Assembly (NCBI GenBank): GCA_026225945.1 | Contig: JAMJFZ010000320.1 | Location: 13,661,001 to 13,725,000 of the forward strand | Source: Cricetomys ansorgei | Taxonomy: Eukaryota > Chordata > Mammalia > Rodentia > Nesomyidae | Reading direction: 5' to 3' | Length of the DNA stretch: 64,000 bases | Shown here: positions 11,704 to 24,867 of the stretch, in pieces | Layout: each line of letters begins with the position of its first letter | How positions within the stretch are numbered: the first letter of the stretch is position 1 | Notes under the pieces: generated by a model | Told to the model about the DNA's origin: nothing | Database searches by the model: none | The model's input: the letters and a program-made list of their open reading frames with translations, nothing else | Program-made: the position numbers and the translations under genes

Positions 11704-11918
11704 AGGGCTGGGGATGTAGCTCAGTGGATGAGTGCTTGCCCAGCACACAAAACCCTAGGTTCCATGCCAAGTACATATAAACTGAATGCGATGACATAAA
11801 CCTGCAATCCAAGCACTCAGCAAGTGAAGACAAGATCAGAAATTCAAGGTCATCTTTAGCTAATTGGCAAATTTGAGGCCTGCCTTGACTATGTGAGACC
11901 CTGTCACAAAACAAATAC
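11704..11918 (+). mobile_element. B4-type SINE
   Basis: ID-like head gggctggggatgtagctcag, then a B1-like half ending gagaccctgtcac. Confidence 0.75.
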
Positions 11919-11939
11919 TCATGATAATCCCACACTTAC

Positions 11940-12169
11940 TTCTTACTTGAAGTGTCATAGAGAATGATTCTTTTATCCAGGCCTATGGTTACAAACAGCA
12001 ATTCATTGACAGGAGAGAAGCAGATGCCTGAAGCTGGAGCTTTGTGTGCACTGTCAAAGCTATGGTATGAATTCTGACTGTTCACGTCCCAGAGAGTCAC
12101 CACTCCATTATCCGAGACACTGCCCAGAAGAGACTTCTTAAACAAGGAGTATTTCACGTGCCGGACAGG
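11940..12169 (-). CDS. Nedd1: Nedd1 exon 6 (residues 164-240)
   Basis: 230 bases. Encodes PVRHVKYSLFKKSLLGSVSD, then NGVVTLWDVNSQ, KAPASGICFSPVNELLFV and GLDKRIILYDTSSK, covering about two WD40 blades. The acceptor is ttttctcacag. The exon ends after two bases of Lys-240 at donor gtaagt (11939-11934). A second GTAAG lies 8 bases upstream inside the exon (11947-11943). Frame with exon 7 supports the downstream donor as the main one. Confidence 0.95.
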
Positions 12170-13311
12170 CTGTGAGAAAAAGACACACAATGTGACTGCA
12201 AACATTCAGACACATTCATAAATATGACTGAATTCCACCAACTCAGTCGACACCAGGTTAGGGAGTCTCCGAATTAAAGATAGGTTCTGACCACAAACCC
12301 CACCATATTATTTAGTGGGCTATAAGATGACCCTACAATGTTTTGATATACTATTAGTTGAGCATCTGTCATGATTTTATTATCTTGGAGAACACAGCTT
12401 CTTCAAACTCCTTCATTTCAGAGGAAAAATGTTAATAAAACACATCCACATCACCACATTAATTAACAAGGATTAGAATAGTCAGCATAAACACAGGGCC
12501 CAGCCACAGTCAAATCACAAGCGAACACTGGGAAAGAGTGAAAATATTTTGTACTCGTGTCCTCTATTCCCTTTAGACATTGGGATATATTTGTCTGACA
12601 CACCAACACAATGAGCTGCACAGTAATGCCTAAGGACAGAGGAGGGGCTGGCAACTTCTAGACTGGGACAAGATGAACCTTCTCTTAGAAACTCAGCCCG
12701 AGGGCAGTGCTGGCCTTTCTCTAAACACTAATCCCCACCACGGAGACAGGCTTCCTTTCTAGTTTATCTGGACCAAAAGATTCAGGCTGAGTAACAACAA
12801 GTCTTGGTTAAAATTGATTGAATTATATCTACATTCTTAAAATACTGCTTACAGATTTCTATTGGTATAATAATTAACTGTGCTAAGAAGTGCTTCACAA
12901 CTTTGCTTTAAAAATCTTATAATCTACTTAATTCTAAGATTTTTTTGTCTCAAACAACAAAAAATATTAAGAAGTAACATAAAACAAATTCTGACTAAAG
13001 AAACATTTATCAAACACTGACTAGAAGATAAATAACTGTTAATTCATTAAATGTGGCTCCTTGTTTTAATATAGTTAAGTGCAAAAAGAAAAAAACATCA
13101 AGTCACATAGCTTTCATTTTTGTTGACAAAAAGCACATCCAGATGAACAGGCAAAATCTTTACATCCATGTCTGAGAAAAAAAAAAAAAAACCAACTATA
13201 TGTTTTTGTTTTGACTACTGTTTGAGATATTTTATTTTTGTTTGGGGTTAAGGCTTCCTTCTGCAGTCAAGGTCCACCTAAACCTAGAACCTTCCTTTCT
13301 GTAGGTTACGG

Positions 13312-13530
13312 AAGGAGCTGAGGATGCAGCTAGCTTTGGAGTGCTTGCCTAGCATGGCTTAGGCTTGATCCCTAGTCCTGTATAAAATCCTAAAGTAATT
13401 CCAGCACACCAGTAGCTTTAGGCATGAGAATCAAAGTTCAAGGTCACCTCAGCTACACAGAGCGCTGAGAGGTCAGACTACACTACAGGAGATCCTGTCT
13501 CATACTTCTTTATTAAAAAAAAAAAAAAAA
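13312..13530 (+). mobile_element. B4-type SINE
   Basis: ID-like head (gagctgaggatgcagctag ... gagtgcttgcctagcatgg) joined to a B1-like tail (gatcctgtctcatac) with an A run at 13515-13530. Confidence 0.7.
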
Positions 13531-13689
13531 GACTGAGAGAGAGTTCCAAGTGTCTTTACCATGGCCATAGATGACTGTATCTTTCTAAGTTAAATTATTC
13601 AAAAGATGTATTATACAATAAGTCTTAAAGATTAAGCAGTTTAAAATATGTAGAAGAATATTTAATCCTTCAATCTGGCAGCATGGCTG

Positions 13690-14300
13690 CCCTAGGGTAG
13701 AAAGAATGTTGGTATACACCTTTAATCCCAGTATTCAGAAAGTAACAGTAGCACAGACCTTTAATCCCAGTATTCGGAAGGCAATGGTAGTGTACTTTAA
13801 TAAAACCTAACACTTGGAAGACAGGAAGCAGAACTCAGAAGAAGTCAGTGTCAGACAGGACATTTGAGATGAGTCAGAGTGAAGGGCAGGCAGTGACAAA
13901 TCAAAGGAAGAATTAGCAGAGTCAGAGTAAGGATATGCCCAACTATCATAATAGAAAAGCAGGCTCTCAGCTCAGAAAGAGGTCAAGACACAGAGCAGTC
14001 TGAAGCAGTCATTTACAGAGGCAGTATGAGGCAGAGAGTCACAGAAGCAGTCTGAGAAATCTGAGGCAGAAACACAGGCAGCTCAGAAGAAGTTAGTATC
14101 AGACAAGAAGAGTGAGTCAGCTTGGAGAAGAGTCCGTATAGTTCTGAGTTCAGAAGGAGCTAGTTAGAATGGCTTATTCAGCAGTAAGACTCAAAGGCTG
14201 AAATGTTTTATGTTGTCCGGAGGCCAAATGCTTCAGGGCTCCAGGTCTAGGACCAGGGATTGAATGAGAAACAGAATAAACTCTTGTTTACCCTGAACCA
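13690..14300. repeat. GA-rich degenerate repeat, possible LTR-derived
   Basis: Starts with a doubled B1-like phrase (cctttaatcccagtattc, about 43 bases apart), then recurring GAGTCAG / CAGTCTGA words through 14150, and ends with agaataaactcttgtttacc, which resembles a polyadenylation site of an LTR. I could not assign a family. Confidence 0.45.
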
Positions 14301-14859
14301 ACATCTACAAAAATGTTAATTTTACAAGTTAGTGAACATACATATTTTTCTTACATGCAAACAATTTTTTTTTTTATAAATAAAACTGTTATAGGCAGTT
14401 TTGTAATGCACAGTGTTTGGATTTGGGAGTAAGAGGTGTGCTAATGCATTTAACTCCAAGGCCACAAACCTCTGGCACAAAATAAGCATTCTTAGGTTGC
14501 CTTTATGAGGCACATTATTCAGATCTAGGGATAAAATAAGAGGGCTGATACACTAAGCTCCAAGCTACAAACCTAAGAAAGCAGTCTATCTTTCTCATCT
14601 TTGTCTGACAAATCTTCAGGAAGACAAGCCACTGTCATCATCTGTGTTAGTTTCAAACCCCAGGTAGATTCTAGAACACTTCTTTCCTCTCAGAGCTCCT
14701 TAATTTTCTTTGGTCTCGTCTCATTTCTACCTGGGCCTCTGAGTGCTGGACTTCTTGGAATGTTTATGGATTCATTTTGCAAATAATCAAAGCATAACTA
14801 AACAAACAAAAATTTCTTCAAAGTTTTCTGTAGCACTTTGAGACTTCATAAGGAAACGC

Positions 14860-15062
14860 CAGGCAGTGGTGGCATGTCTTTAGTCCCAGCACTTGGGAGG
14901 CAGAGGCAGATTTCTGAGCTGAAAGTCAGGGTCTACAGAGTGAGTGTCAGGACAGCCAGGGCTACACAGGAAAACCCTGACTCAAAAAAAGAAAAAGAAA
15001 ACAGGAAGGAAGGAAGAAAGGAAGGAAGGAAAGAAGGAAGGAAGGGAGAGAGGGAGGGAGAC
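14860..15062 (+). mobile_element. B1 SINE followed by (GGAA)n
   Basis: cgccaggcagtggtggcat ... ctcaaaaaaagaaaaagaaaa, then GGAA/GAAG repeats from about 15003 to 15062 that probably grew from the A tail. Confidence 0.9.
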
Positions 15063-15639
15063 TGGGTAGGGGAGGAAGGGTAGGCAATCATAAAGATATT
15101 GTCTAAATTTGAATGAAAGGCACAAACAGAATTTTAAAACCTACCAGGAAGTCGCAGAAGGGGTAGTCTTTCACAGGACAGAGGTGCACCCTAATGCCAG
15201 CCACGGTGGCAATCTGCCTAAACCGGCCTAAAAATACTGTTATTCAGAATCTGCAGCAAGTACACAGCTTGCTATCAAATTTCATTTATATTATCAAAAT
15301 TTCACAGATATTAACATGACCTGATTAAGCTATAATCTAAATTCTACATACTGCTTCAAGTTTTGGTGGCCTATTGGCAACACAGTAAGGGGGAAAGTTT
15401 AAAGATCATCATAAATGTTTCTCTCAGACAAACCTGGATTCAGGTATAGAATCAGCCAAGCTCCTTGAAACAAATACTGAAAACTCTCTTAACCTCTGTG
15501 TCGTCTTTCACAAAACAGGCACTGCTACAGAATTAAGTGACAGCTGTGCACAGATCCAGGAACACAAATCGCTGTCACTGCTGCATCACAGGTTCCTGAC
15601 TTCCTTGCTCACTGTGCTTTGTATTTATCAATTAATCAT

Positions 15640-18510
15640 CTTTACACATCCTTTCTTTTATTGACATAAGATTTTTTTCATACAATATCTTCTGATTAGT
15701 TTCTCCTCACTCTACTCCTCCCACTTTCTCCTCACCTCCCCTTCCATCTGGATCCACCCTGTTCTGTCTTTCCTTAAAAAACAAACAGGGCTAATAATAA
15801 AATAAAATAAAACGAAAACAAACATATCAAAAAAGGACAAAACACACAAACAGAAGAAAGAGCCTTAAAAAAGGCACAAGAAACAGATATAGACATGAAC
15901 ACTTGATCCCACATTCAGGAATCTCATAAAAACCACAAAAACAGAAGCCACAGTATAGATGCAAAGCCTGCAGGGTAAAACATAAACAAACAGTAAAATT
16001 AAAATTAAAAAAAAAACAGCTTGACACGACATGAGATAGGAACCTCAAAAGATGCCACTGAGTTCATTTTCTCTTGACCACATACTGCGGGGTATGCAGC
16101 CTACCCTTAAGAGTAGTTTCCCCAGTGAGACTCCCGAGTGGCCATCACGAGCGGGCTAGGGATGGAGGCATGTGCCCACTTTCAGCTCAAGGAGCCAGTT
16201 GGTTCAGCCCAGTGCAGTCCTTGGGCATACTGCCTCAGTCTGTCTCTGAGTTCATACTGTATTGCTTCTATTGTGTTTTCAAGGCTGTTTCCTAGTTGAC
16301 CATCCTACCCCACCTTTCTGACTCTTACACTTATCCCACCTCCTTTTTCCACCTTTTCCCACAGGGTTCTCTGAGTCTTGAGGGGAGGAATTTGCTGAAG
16401 ACATCCCATTTAGGATGGGACCTGAAGACTTACTCTCTGAGCATTGTCTGGGTCTCTGTATTTATTCCCACCTGCTACAGGAGGAAGCCTCTCTGATAAT
16501 GGCTGAACATGGCACTGATCTAGCAGTAGAGCAGAATGTCATTAAGAGTCATTTTATTGCTACATTCTTTCTGTAAAACAGTAGTATTTCTCCTAGGTCC
16601 CTGGGCTACTCAGTCTCAGGTTCTTGCTCACGCAAGCAGTGTCAGATATGGGTTCCCTCTCATGGACTGGACCTTAAGTCAAGTCAGATATCGGTTGGTT
16701 ACTCCCACAAGATTTGTGCCACCATTGCACTAGTGTTTCTTGAAGGAAGGTTGTAGATTGAAGAGTTTGTAGCTGGGTCGGTTTTGGTTTCTCCTTCGGT
16801 AGCATGCAGAGTATCTTCTGGATATCAAGAACACCGACCAGTAGACGTGAAGGCTCTAGGTATGCGCCGGCTTGACTTCTTCATATTCAGTGAGATGTCT
16901 AGGTATTAATTTTAGCAATAAGACCTTGCCATCAGTTTGTGGAGAGCAACTTGTAGCCTTTGCAACATCCTGGGTTTTTTGAGAGTTCCCCTGGGAACCC
17001 TTTGGCCGACAACTTGACTATATACATGTAACCCATTTCCACTACTGAGGCCTCGCTTGGTGATGAGATGTCCAGTTGGGGTTGTCTCCACCATTATTTG
17101 GAGATTTAATTTAGAACACACGCACACAAATTAGGCAGCTTCTACTGTATTAGGTTTCCACTGGACTCCTCACTTAATTTCAGCTGTCCCTCCCCTCACA
17201 TATTCTCTCCCTCATTCCATTCTCTCCGTTTGATCTTCCTGTTCTAGTCCCCACCCTACCCCCAACTACCCAAACATCCATGATTATCTATCTCCATAGT
17301 GAATTGTACCCCCCACCCCCTGGTCCCTTACTCTATACCCAACCTCTGTGATTCAACAGACTGGAGCTTGCTTATCTTTAACAACTGAAATCCACAACTA
17401 AGGGAATACATACTGTATTTGTCTTTCTGGGTCTGGGTTACCTCACTCAAGATAATTTTTTTTAATTTCCATCTATCTACCTGCCAATTTCATTATTTCA
17501 TTTTTTAAACGACGGAGTAATATTCCATTGTGTAAATGTACCGCGTTTTCTTTATCCATTAATCTGTTAGCAAGACATCTAGGTTGTTTTCAATTGCTGG
17601 CTCTATGAATAGAGCAGCAGTGAACAAGGGTGCGCAAGTGTCTCTGTGGCAGGATGAGGCATCCTTTGGGTGTATGCCCAAGACTGGCATGGCTGGATCT
17701 TAAGGAAGGTCGATTCCCATCCTCCTGTGGAAATGCCACACTGATTCCCACCATGCTTGTATGGCTCTGCACTCCACCAACAATGGATGAGTGTTTTCCT
17801 TGTGCCACATCCTCGCCAGTGTCAGCTGCCATTTGTTTTATTGACATTGGCCATTCTGACTGGTGTTAAGATATTTGTATTTCCCTGATGACCAAGGATG
17901 TTGAACACTTCGTGAAGTGTTTCTCAGCCTTTGAGTTCCTCTTTTGAGAATTTTACTGAGATCTGAACCCCATTTTTAAATTGGGATATTTGTTTTCTGA
18001 TAACCAGTTTTTTTAGTTCTTTATTTATTTTGGACATTAGCCCTCTATAGGAAATGCATAGTTGGTAAATCTTTTCCAGTTCTGTAGGCTGTCGCTTTGT
18101 CTCAATGATGAGTATCCTTTGCTGTGTGGAAGCTTTTCAATCTCATGAGGTCCCGTTCGTTAAACATTGATCTTAGTGTCCATGCTAATGGTGTTCTGTT
18201 CAGAAGTCTTCTCTTGTGCCCATGAGTTCAAGGCTATATCCCGCTTTCTCTTCTTTCAGATTCAGTGTATCTGGTCTTACGTTGAGGTCTTTGATCTATC
18301 TGGAGTTGAGTTTCGTGCAGGGTGATCAGTATGAATCTGGATTCTTCTACATGCAGCCGACCAGTTCAACCAGCACCATTTGTTGGAGATGCTGGTTTTG
18401 TTTTGCTGTCTTTTGTTTTGTTTTTTTCCAGTGTATATTTTTGGCCTCTTTATAAAAAATCGGGTGTCCAAATCAGGTGTGTGGATTTATGTCTGGGTCT
18501 TTAATTCAAT
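15640..18510 (-). mobile_element. L1 LINE, 5'-truncated
   Basis: On the complement strand this reads ORF2 C-terminal sequence (about 17150-18510) then a long 3' UTR and A-rich end (15640-17150). Hallmarks are gtaatattccattgtgtaaatgtaccgcg (complement of the ORF2 end), ccaccaacaatggatgagtgttttcc and ccctgatgaccaaggatgttgaac. Reading frames are broken, so it is a dead copy in the Nedd1 sense orientation. The 5' truncation is near 18510. Confidence 0.85.
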
Positions 18511-19061
18511 GATCAATGTTTTACACATATTTTTAAGACCTATAAACATACTGATTTCTTTAAACACTCACTCTTTAATCCTCTGGTAATATTAGCAGAA
18601 TATCCTTTCTGATCTTTCCACATCTATTAAATCATCATCTCTTTAGAATATCAAGACATTAGACATGATCTAAGAGCAACACTATTTAAAAAATATTAAT
18701 GCCCTTTCATATCAGCAGCACCTAACTTATTAAGCAATTATCTTGTTACTGACTACACTATTTCCAGGAGGAAGGGAACCTATTGAGAAGCTTACTGTGG
18801 GGGAACACAACACTTTAAGTACCAATGCTACTTTTTTTTCCGTACAACACTTTATTATTATGTAAGAATGCATTTGTTTGTGTTAAGAGGTGGTTTCTAA
18901 ATATAAATGTAAATATAAAACACACTACTCCTTATAAGTAGGGGGTCTGTAAACGTATTACTAAATAAACCAAAAATAAACACATTATTTTACTGCAAAA
19001 GTAGCTGAAGACATTATATTAATGAATGACCATAACTGTATCCCAATAAAACTTCATTTAC

Positions 19062-19228
19062 AGCCAGGTGGTGGAGGTGCAGGCCTTTAATCCCAGCACT
19101 CGGGAGGGCAGAGGCAGAGGCAGGTGGGCCTCTGTGAGTTCGAGGCTAGCCTGGACTACAGAGTGAGTTCCAGGACAGCCAGAGTTACAACAGAGAAACC
19201 CTGTCTCGGAAAAAAAAAAAAAAAAAAG
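19062..19228 (+). mobile_element. B1 SINE
   Basis: agccaggtggtggaggtgc head, full body, and an 18-base A tail. Antisense to Nedd1. Confidence 0.92.
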
Positions 19229-20316
19229 CAAAACAAAACAAACTTCATTTACAAAAATAAATAAGCAGCCCTTGGGCTAAGGAATTATGATATCCATTAT
19301 GGGCACTGGGAAGAAAATTTAAATCACAAATAAAGTAAATTCATCTGTAATCTCAGCAACTACAGAAAACTGCTTACCATCTTTGGAGGTAACGCTAAAG
19401 TACTTTTCTGTACATACATCTGTTGTGTTCAGTGCAATACCTGAGACTGCGCCCTACTATGACACACCCCTGTCAGTAAATGTCTATTTGATTTCATAGC
19501 TAGACAATATAAAAATGCAAAACTATACCAATTTATCTTCTCCAGTTTCCAACAAATCTATCATTTCCTAAAATTGTTGATTTGAGATCATTTAAATTTC
19601 TGTTTAAATGTTGTCAAATGCTCTTCAGAGGTCCTAGATTGAGAATACTAATAAGTAAATATTTAATTATTTTTCTTTTTATAAATTGTCTATTATCTAC
19701 TTTGCCTATTTCCTATTGATATATTAAGAATTTTTAAGTGATAATTTGTAACTCTTCTCACAGTAAGGCCATAAATGCTCATATAGACTGTAACTATTTT
19801 CTCCACTTCTTTTTAGTTGTCTTGATTCTTTCTTTTTGTCAGAGATCTGGACTCCAAAAACAATCTCAAGGCTTCTGAACAACTCCTTCCACATATGGAT
19901 TCTCCTTCTCTCCAGAAGTTCTGCGGGGTAGATGTGGGCTTCCACATCCCTTATCTGGCAAAGAGCACTCCTCACTTAATTCCTTCTCTGCAAACCATTA
20001 ACCAGAGACATTCATCACTGAGAAGAGTCACTAAAGAGCTACTCTGTCTACTCTGGACAGACTTCCCATCTGTTCCTCTGAGAGCTGTCAAAGACCTGTT
20101 CCCACAGCACTGCAGTTTCTCACTTCACCCTAACTTGTGGCATCTTCCCTAGATCCCAGTAGAGCTCTGTCCCAAGTTACCCGTGTCGGTTCCTTGGGTC
20201 CATTAATCCCCCAACAAACTCATTTACCACCCTAAGAAGTACTTTCAGCTCCTCCTCTTCCTTCTCCCTCTTGAAGCATGTAAGTTGCTGAATCTCATTG
20301 GTTTACTAGGTTAACA

Positions 20317-20637
20317 CCCCCCCACATACACACCACCCCCCCACATACACACCACACACACACACATACACATCACCCCCCACACATACACACCACCCCC
20401 CACACATACACACCACCCCCCACACATACACACCACACACACACATACACACCACACACACACATACACACCACCCCCCACACATACACACCACACACAC
20501 ACATACACACCACCCCCCACACATACACACCACACACACACACATACACACCACACACACATACACACCACCCCCCACACATACACACCACCCCCCACAC
20601 ATACACACCACACACACACACATACACACACACACAA
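20317..20637. repeat. Complex CA / CCCCCC minisatellite
   Basis: About sixteen units of roughly 20 bases mixing catacacaccacacacaca and catacacaccacccccc. The minus strand, which is the Nedd1 sense strand, has repeated GGGGGG runs. ORFs in all minus frames are artefacts. Confidence 0.95.
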
Positions 20638-21381
20638 TTATTTAACGAGTTTTTTAATCAAATCAAGAACTTTATAACACAAATTATGCTTCCTTGCCCA
20701 TTATGAATTCTATTATTTTAAACAGAATTGACATTCTAAGCTATTATGCAGTCAAAAATTCCAAAATTAAAGGAATACTTTAAAGGTTAGTCCTTTGCTG
20801 ATTTTTCCCCAGAGTGTATAAAACGTTAATTTGTTTTTATATTTTACCATTTTTATATCTTTGATATTTTTAAATCAAAGATCGAAGACTATCAATTTAC
20901 TAAACCTGGCATTTGCTGGATGCATTGGGTTCAAAGTTTCCTTTCTTTTGAAAATGTATTTTCTATTTCACCATTTTTTATGTAACAGTTTTTTCAATGT
21001 TTCTTGGTGAAGTATGAGTTTTGTCTCATGCTCCCTGACAAAGTCTAAACAGCTGACACCAGCAGCACTGTTAGCTTGCTTTCTAGGCAGCCTCTTCAGC
21101 TTGAGGGCTTGTGGTTCAGCTAAGGTCCACCAGCCTTCCGTGGACAGAGCCTAGAGATGCCAGCGCACACAGCAGTTCTGAGTCACTCATCTAAGAGTGC
21201 GGGTCATGGCTTAAGTAAGAGCCACTGACCCAACAATCGCTTTTGCTTGGGGGAGGGTATGGGTGGAGGGGGGAGCAGTTAAAGGTTCCTGGCCGTGTAC
21301 ATGGACACGGAGGTGGTTGCGCGGAGACTCGTGGCTGTCCATTAAGATGTTGCTGGGGTAGAAAAGAGAGAGACACTGTAA

Positions 21382-21705
21382 AGCCAGGCAATGTTGATGC
21401 ACGCCTTTAATCCCAGCACTAGGGAGACAGAGACAGGTGGATCTCTATGAGTTCGAGGCCAGCCTGGTCTACAGAGTGAGTTCCAGGGCAGCCAGAGCTA
21501 CAACACAGAGACCTTGTCTCGAGAAAAAAGAAAAAAAAAGAAGCTGCAATGAATGGATTACATACCTCAAAATTCACATTGAAAAAACAGTGCAGCAACT
21601 GAAGGAAAAGCTAGGTTACTTATTAATTTCTACTTAGAAGCTTGGAAAAGAGCCTCCTCCTTCGGTCTTAAATAAAAAAATTGCTCCAAAGGGAAAAAAA
21701 AAGAA
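21382..21705 (+). mobile_element. B1 SINE carrying 147 bases of 3' flank
   Basis: A B1 (21382-21540) is followed by 147 bases (21541-21687) matching 7081-7227 in intron 9 with 5 substitutions and no gaps, then an A-rich tail (21688-21705). The direct repeat AAGATGTTGCTG flanks the unit (21344-21355 and 21706-21717), as expected for target-site duplication. About 26 bases between the left repeat and the B1 are unexplained. The matching site in intron 9 lacks an A tail after the shared segment, so it is the more likely source. Confidence 0.8.
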
Positions 21706-22747
21706 AAGATGTTGCTGAGGACTGTGGACTCCCACAACTTGGGTATTCACCTTTCATCCTTGCAATATCCCCATGGATCTGTTAATCTATTGTCAGTTCT
21801 TTCTGGTAAATTCAATTACTAACCTACAGAGAACAGTGAAGCTGTCGGCTGGGTTAATTTGTCCTTTGCAAACTTACTTTTGTTTTCTTTCCCTTCACCA
21901 AGCATCTTACATTCTAAAAAAAAAAACACAGCACCTAGCTGACTAAGAAGGAACAGGAGAACCGCCACTCATTAGACCTCCTACTCACTAATCTCTATTT
22001 GGAGCCACAGAACCCAGAACACCTGCTGCCCATCAGTACCATCAGAATGCAAGTCAGAAACAGACACTTCAGGATAAGGACTGCTCTGGTGCCCACTCAC
22101 TGTCTATGACTAAAAACATTGGCTCATCGGTGAACCTGCTCCTAGATATTATCACGGAAAGAGTAGAAATCAAGAGATTTTCAGAACAACATTAAAATAC
22201 AGAGCTTGTTGTGATTATGAAAATCTGGAAAATACTTAAAACAGACGGATCTTTACGTGAACAGTGACATTAAGTAATAAAATGCATACAGTCGCTGAAA
22301 ATCAGTTTTAGTGTGAGCACATGCGGTACACAACACGGTGACAAAAGGAAACAAACGAAAAACAAATCCCAAAAAAGGGCTGTGCAAGAAAGACAACGCT
22401 GTATGTGGAATCACATAAGATAACGGCTTTCAAGTAATCTCCATGAAAGAAAGTTAGGGGGAGAAAAACATTAAAAAAAACTTTGAAAACAGGTACAGAT
22501 CATCAATTTACTTTATGTTCACATAATACCAAGACTCTTGGAAACATAATACAGATGTCAGGTAAGAACGTAACAAATGCCAAACAAAAACAGATGGGAT
22601 TATTAAGTACGTGTTATCACGCCAAACTTCCCCCCCAATATAAATTATACTAACGCTCCTCCTATAAACTTAAAGATCACTAGTCTAGATATAAATATAA
22701 AAATAGTATAAATCCAAGTAAAACATAAAGCAAATTGTAAATAAAAT

Positions 22748-22815
22748 TTTTCTGTAGTGCCAGAAGTAGAACCCACGAGTTCTTGGCGAGGTCTCTACAA
22801 CTGAGCTATGTCACA
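22748..22815 (-). mobile_element. ID-like SINE head, minus strand
   Basis: Complement of a tRNA-Ala-like ID core: caactgagctatgtcac with cttggcgaggtctctac. Fragment without a clear tail. Confidence 0.5.
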
Positions 22816-24864
22816 ATCCTACACTCATTCTTTCCAAAATATCATTTAAAAAAGTAATTGATAATTACTTACACTTATCAGATCTCTGTACTCAAGCAGG
22901 CTTATTAATACGTACAAAATCTAAACATAAGAGTAAACTTCACTTAAGAAAAATAAGTGGGCTTAAAAATAGTCTGTGGTTTATTTTAAAAATCTCACCT
23001 GCTTTACCTGAAATTCTGCCTTTGAATGTAAGGCATCGATAATACAGACCCACACTGGTAACTGCTTGGGAAAAGGAGCTCAAGCTGCTGAACTTGCCCA
23101 GTGCTGACATGCAATTACAGCTTAAGAGGTCGTCAGCCAGAAGCTCGGCAGAAGCAGTGTGCCTTTTTCCCTTGGAGAAAAGCACTGCTCCACACAAAAC
23201 TAATAGCTTCACATCAGCTCAGACATTTCAAAGTAAGATTCTAAATATATTCAGGCAGTCTCATTTCTGATATGAATTTCAGTCTGATGTTGAGTCACGA
23301 GACGCCAAGAATTTGTCACTTTCCCTAAGAAGCCAATTTGTTGGTTATTACAAACTCAAATCCTTGATTGTTTATAGAAACAAAAGTAAAATTTTCAATT
23401 TAATCACGGGTATGCCTTATCTACTACTTTTTCTCAATAACCCAGACCCTAGATATAGTAAAATCAACCAACACAAAACTGAGCTGAGTAACAGTATATG
23501 TGAATTTAAAACTGTCACCTTCTGACATACTTGAGATCTTATTTAAATCTTATTTAAATGTTTAAATAAATATTTAATATGTTTGAAATCTTAAATGAAT
23601 TTTAAGAAATCTTATAACCGAATTTTTAAATGAAAGCTCGAGTGGCAATTCTATGCTCTGGTAATAACAGATAAACTGCAATTAAATTGTAGGGAAAGAA
23701 CTATTGTAAAAATACCTGCAAATATTTCGAGTCTGTAAAGTAAAGCTTGAGTGTGGAATCATTACACTGACTTTCCTAAGAGATCCAGAACTGATTTTTA
23801 TATATAAAGAGGCCAACTTCTATTTCCTTGCCTATGCATTTCTCTCTCAGTGGTATAGCTTATCCAAGAATATGAAACAATATAGTGTTAAAAAATAATC
23901 ACTTGTCCCAGGGAGAGGAAAAAATGCACTCTAATTTTTTTCTTTAACTTCTTATTGTCAGCACACACATACCCTACTGAGTTCAGTTAGTGTTGCCTAT
24001 ACATACATGCATTTCAGGCTGCCCACTTAGTATTGGGAAACCTACGAGGGCTCTCCTTCCTGAAGAAAACAGCAGCCCACTAACAACCTGTAGCTCCCTC
24101 TCTGGAGGTGGGGCCTTGTCAGAACAATAGCCTTAAACACAAACTATGATTCCAGAGGACAAAATACAACTGGTAAATTGTTGTATTTTTCAATTTACAT
24201 TTCAATTTTCATTCGGGGGTATGAAAGAAGCACACTACAAAAGTGATTTTAATGTCATGGTATAAGATTAATTAAAAGCTCTCAACAGCAGCTAATATTC
24301 ATTGATCTCTTAGCCTAGCATTGCCAAGTAAATACAAAGCCTACCAAAGCTCCTGCAGAGGTACAGGTTGCCCAAGGAGAAGGCAGCACGCCCAGGAAGA
24401 GCTCAGGCTCTGACTGGTCTGAACTGACACTGGAGATGAGCTTTGTGCGTTCCTGTTTTCCTAAACTAGAAGGTAAACTTAATTCAATTTTCTGATGTAA
24501 ACTAATCAATATTCTTTGAAAATCAATAGCAATCTATTGCCTAAGATTTTGAGGGTTTTTCTTTTCAAGAATAAACATTAGATCCTTAAACAGCTGAAGA
24601 CATCTACTGTTTTATCTGCCACTAGTTGTGACCAGAGGAGAAGGGTGAAGAGGAGCTTTACTGGGGGTACGGTGGTAGGACCCCAGAGCTTTTAAGAGGG
24701 AAGGGGGGGGAAATAGAGTGGAGGGCCTTAAGTGGAAAGAAAGAATGGGATAATACAGAGGGAGAAGGAGGCAAGGTGCTAAACAACACCAAAGATGTTT
24801 GAAAATGCCATAGGAAATCCTATTTATTTTGTTTACCTAAAATTATATGTTGCATGTGTATATG

Positions 24865-24867
<3 letters not shown>

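Larger units (their letters stand above)
10103..11939 (-). other. Nedd1 intron 6
   Basis: Holds a B1 (10250-10410), a B1 (11236-11390) and a B4 (11704-11918), all plus strand. The remainder is unique, with no gene seen. Confidence 0.85.

Noticed and set aside
15827..18589. Several 60-85-residue ORFs
   Set aside because: Fragments of a dead minus-strand L1.
20306..20637. CRISPR-like array
   Set aside because: Units are simple CA/CCCCCC repeats without unique spacers, in rodent DNA.
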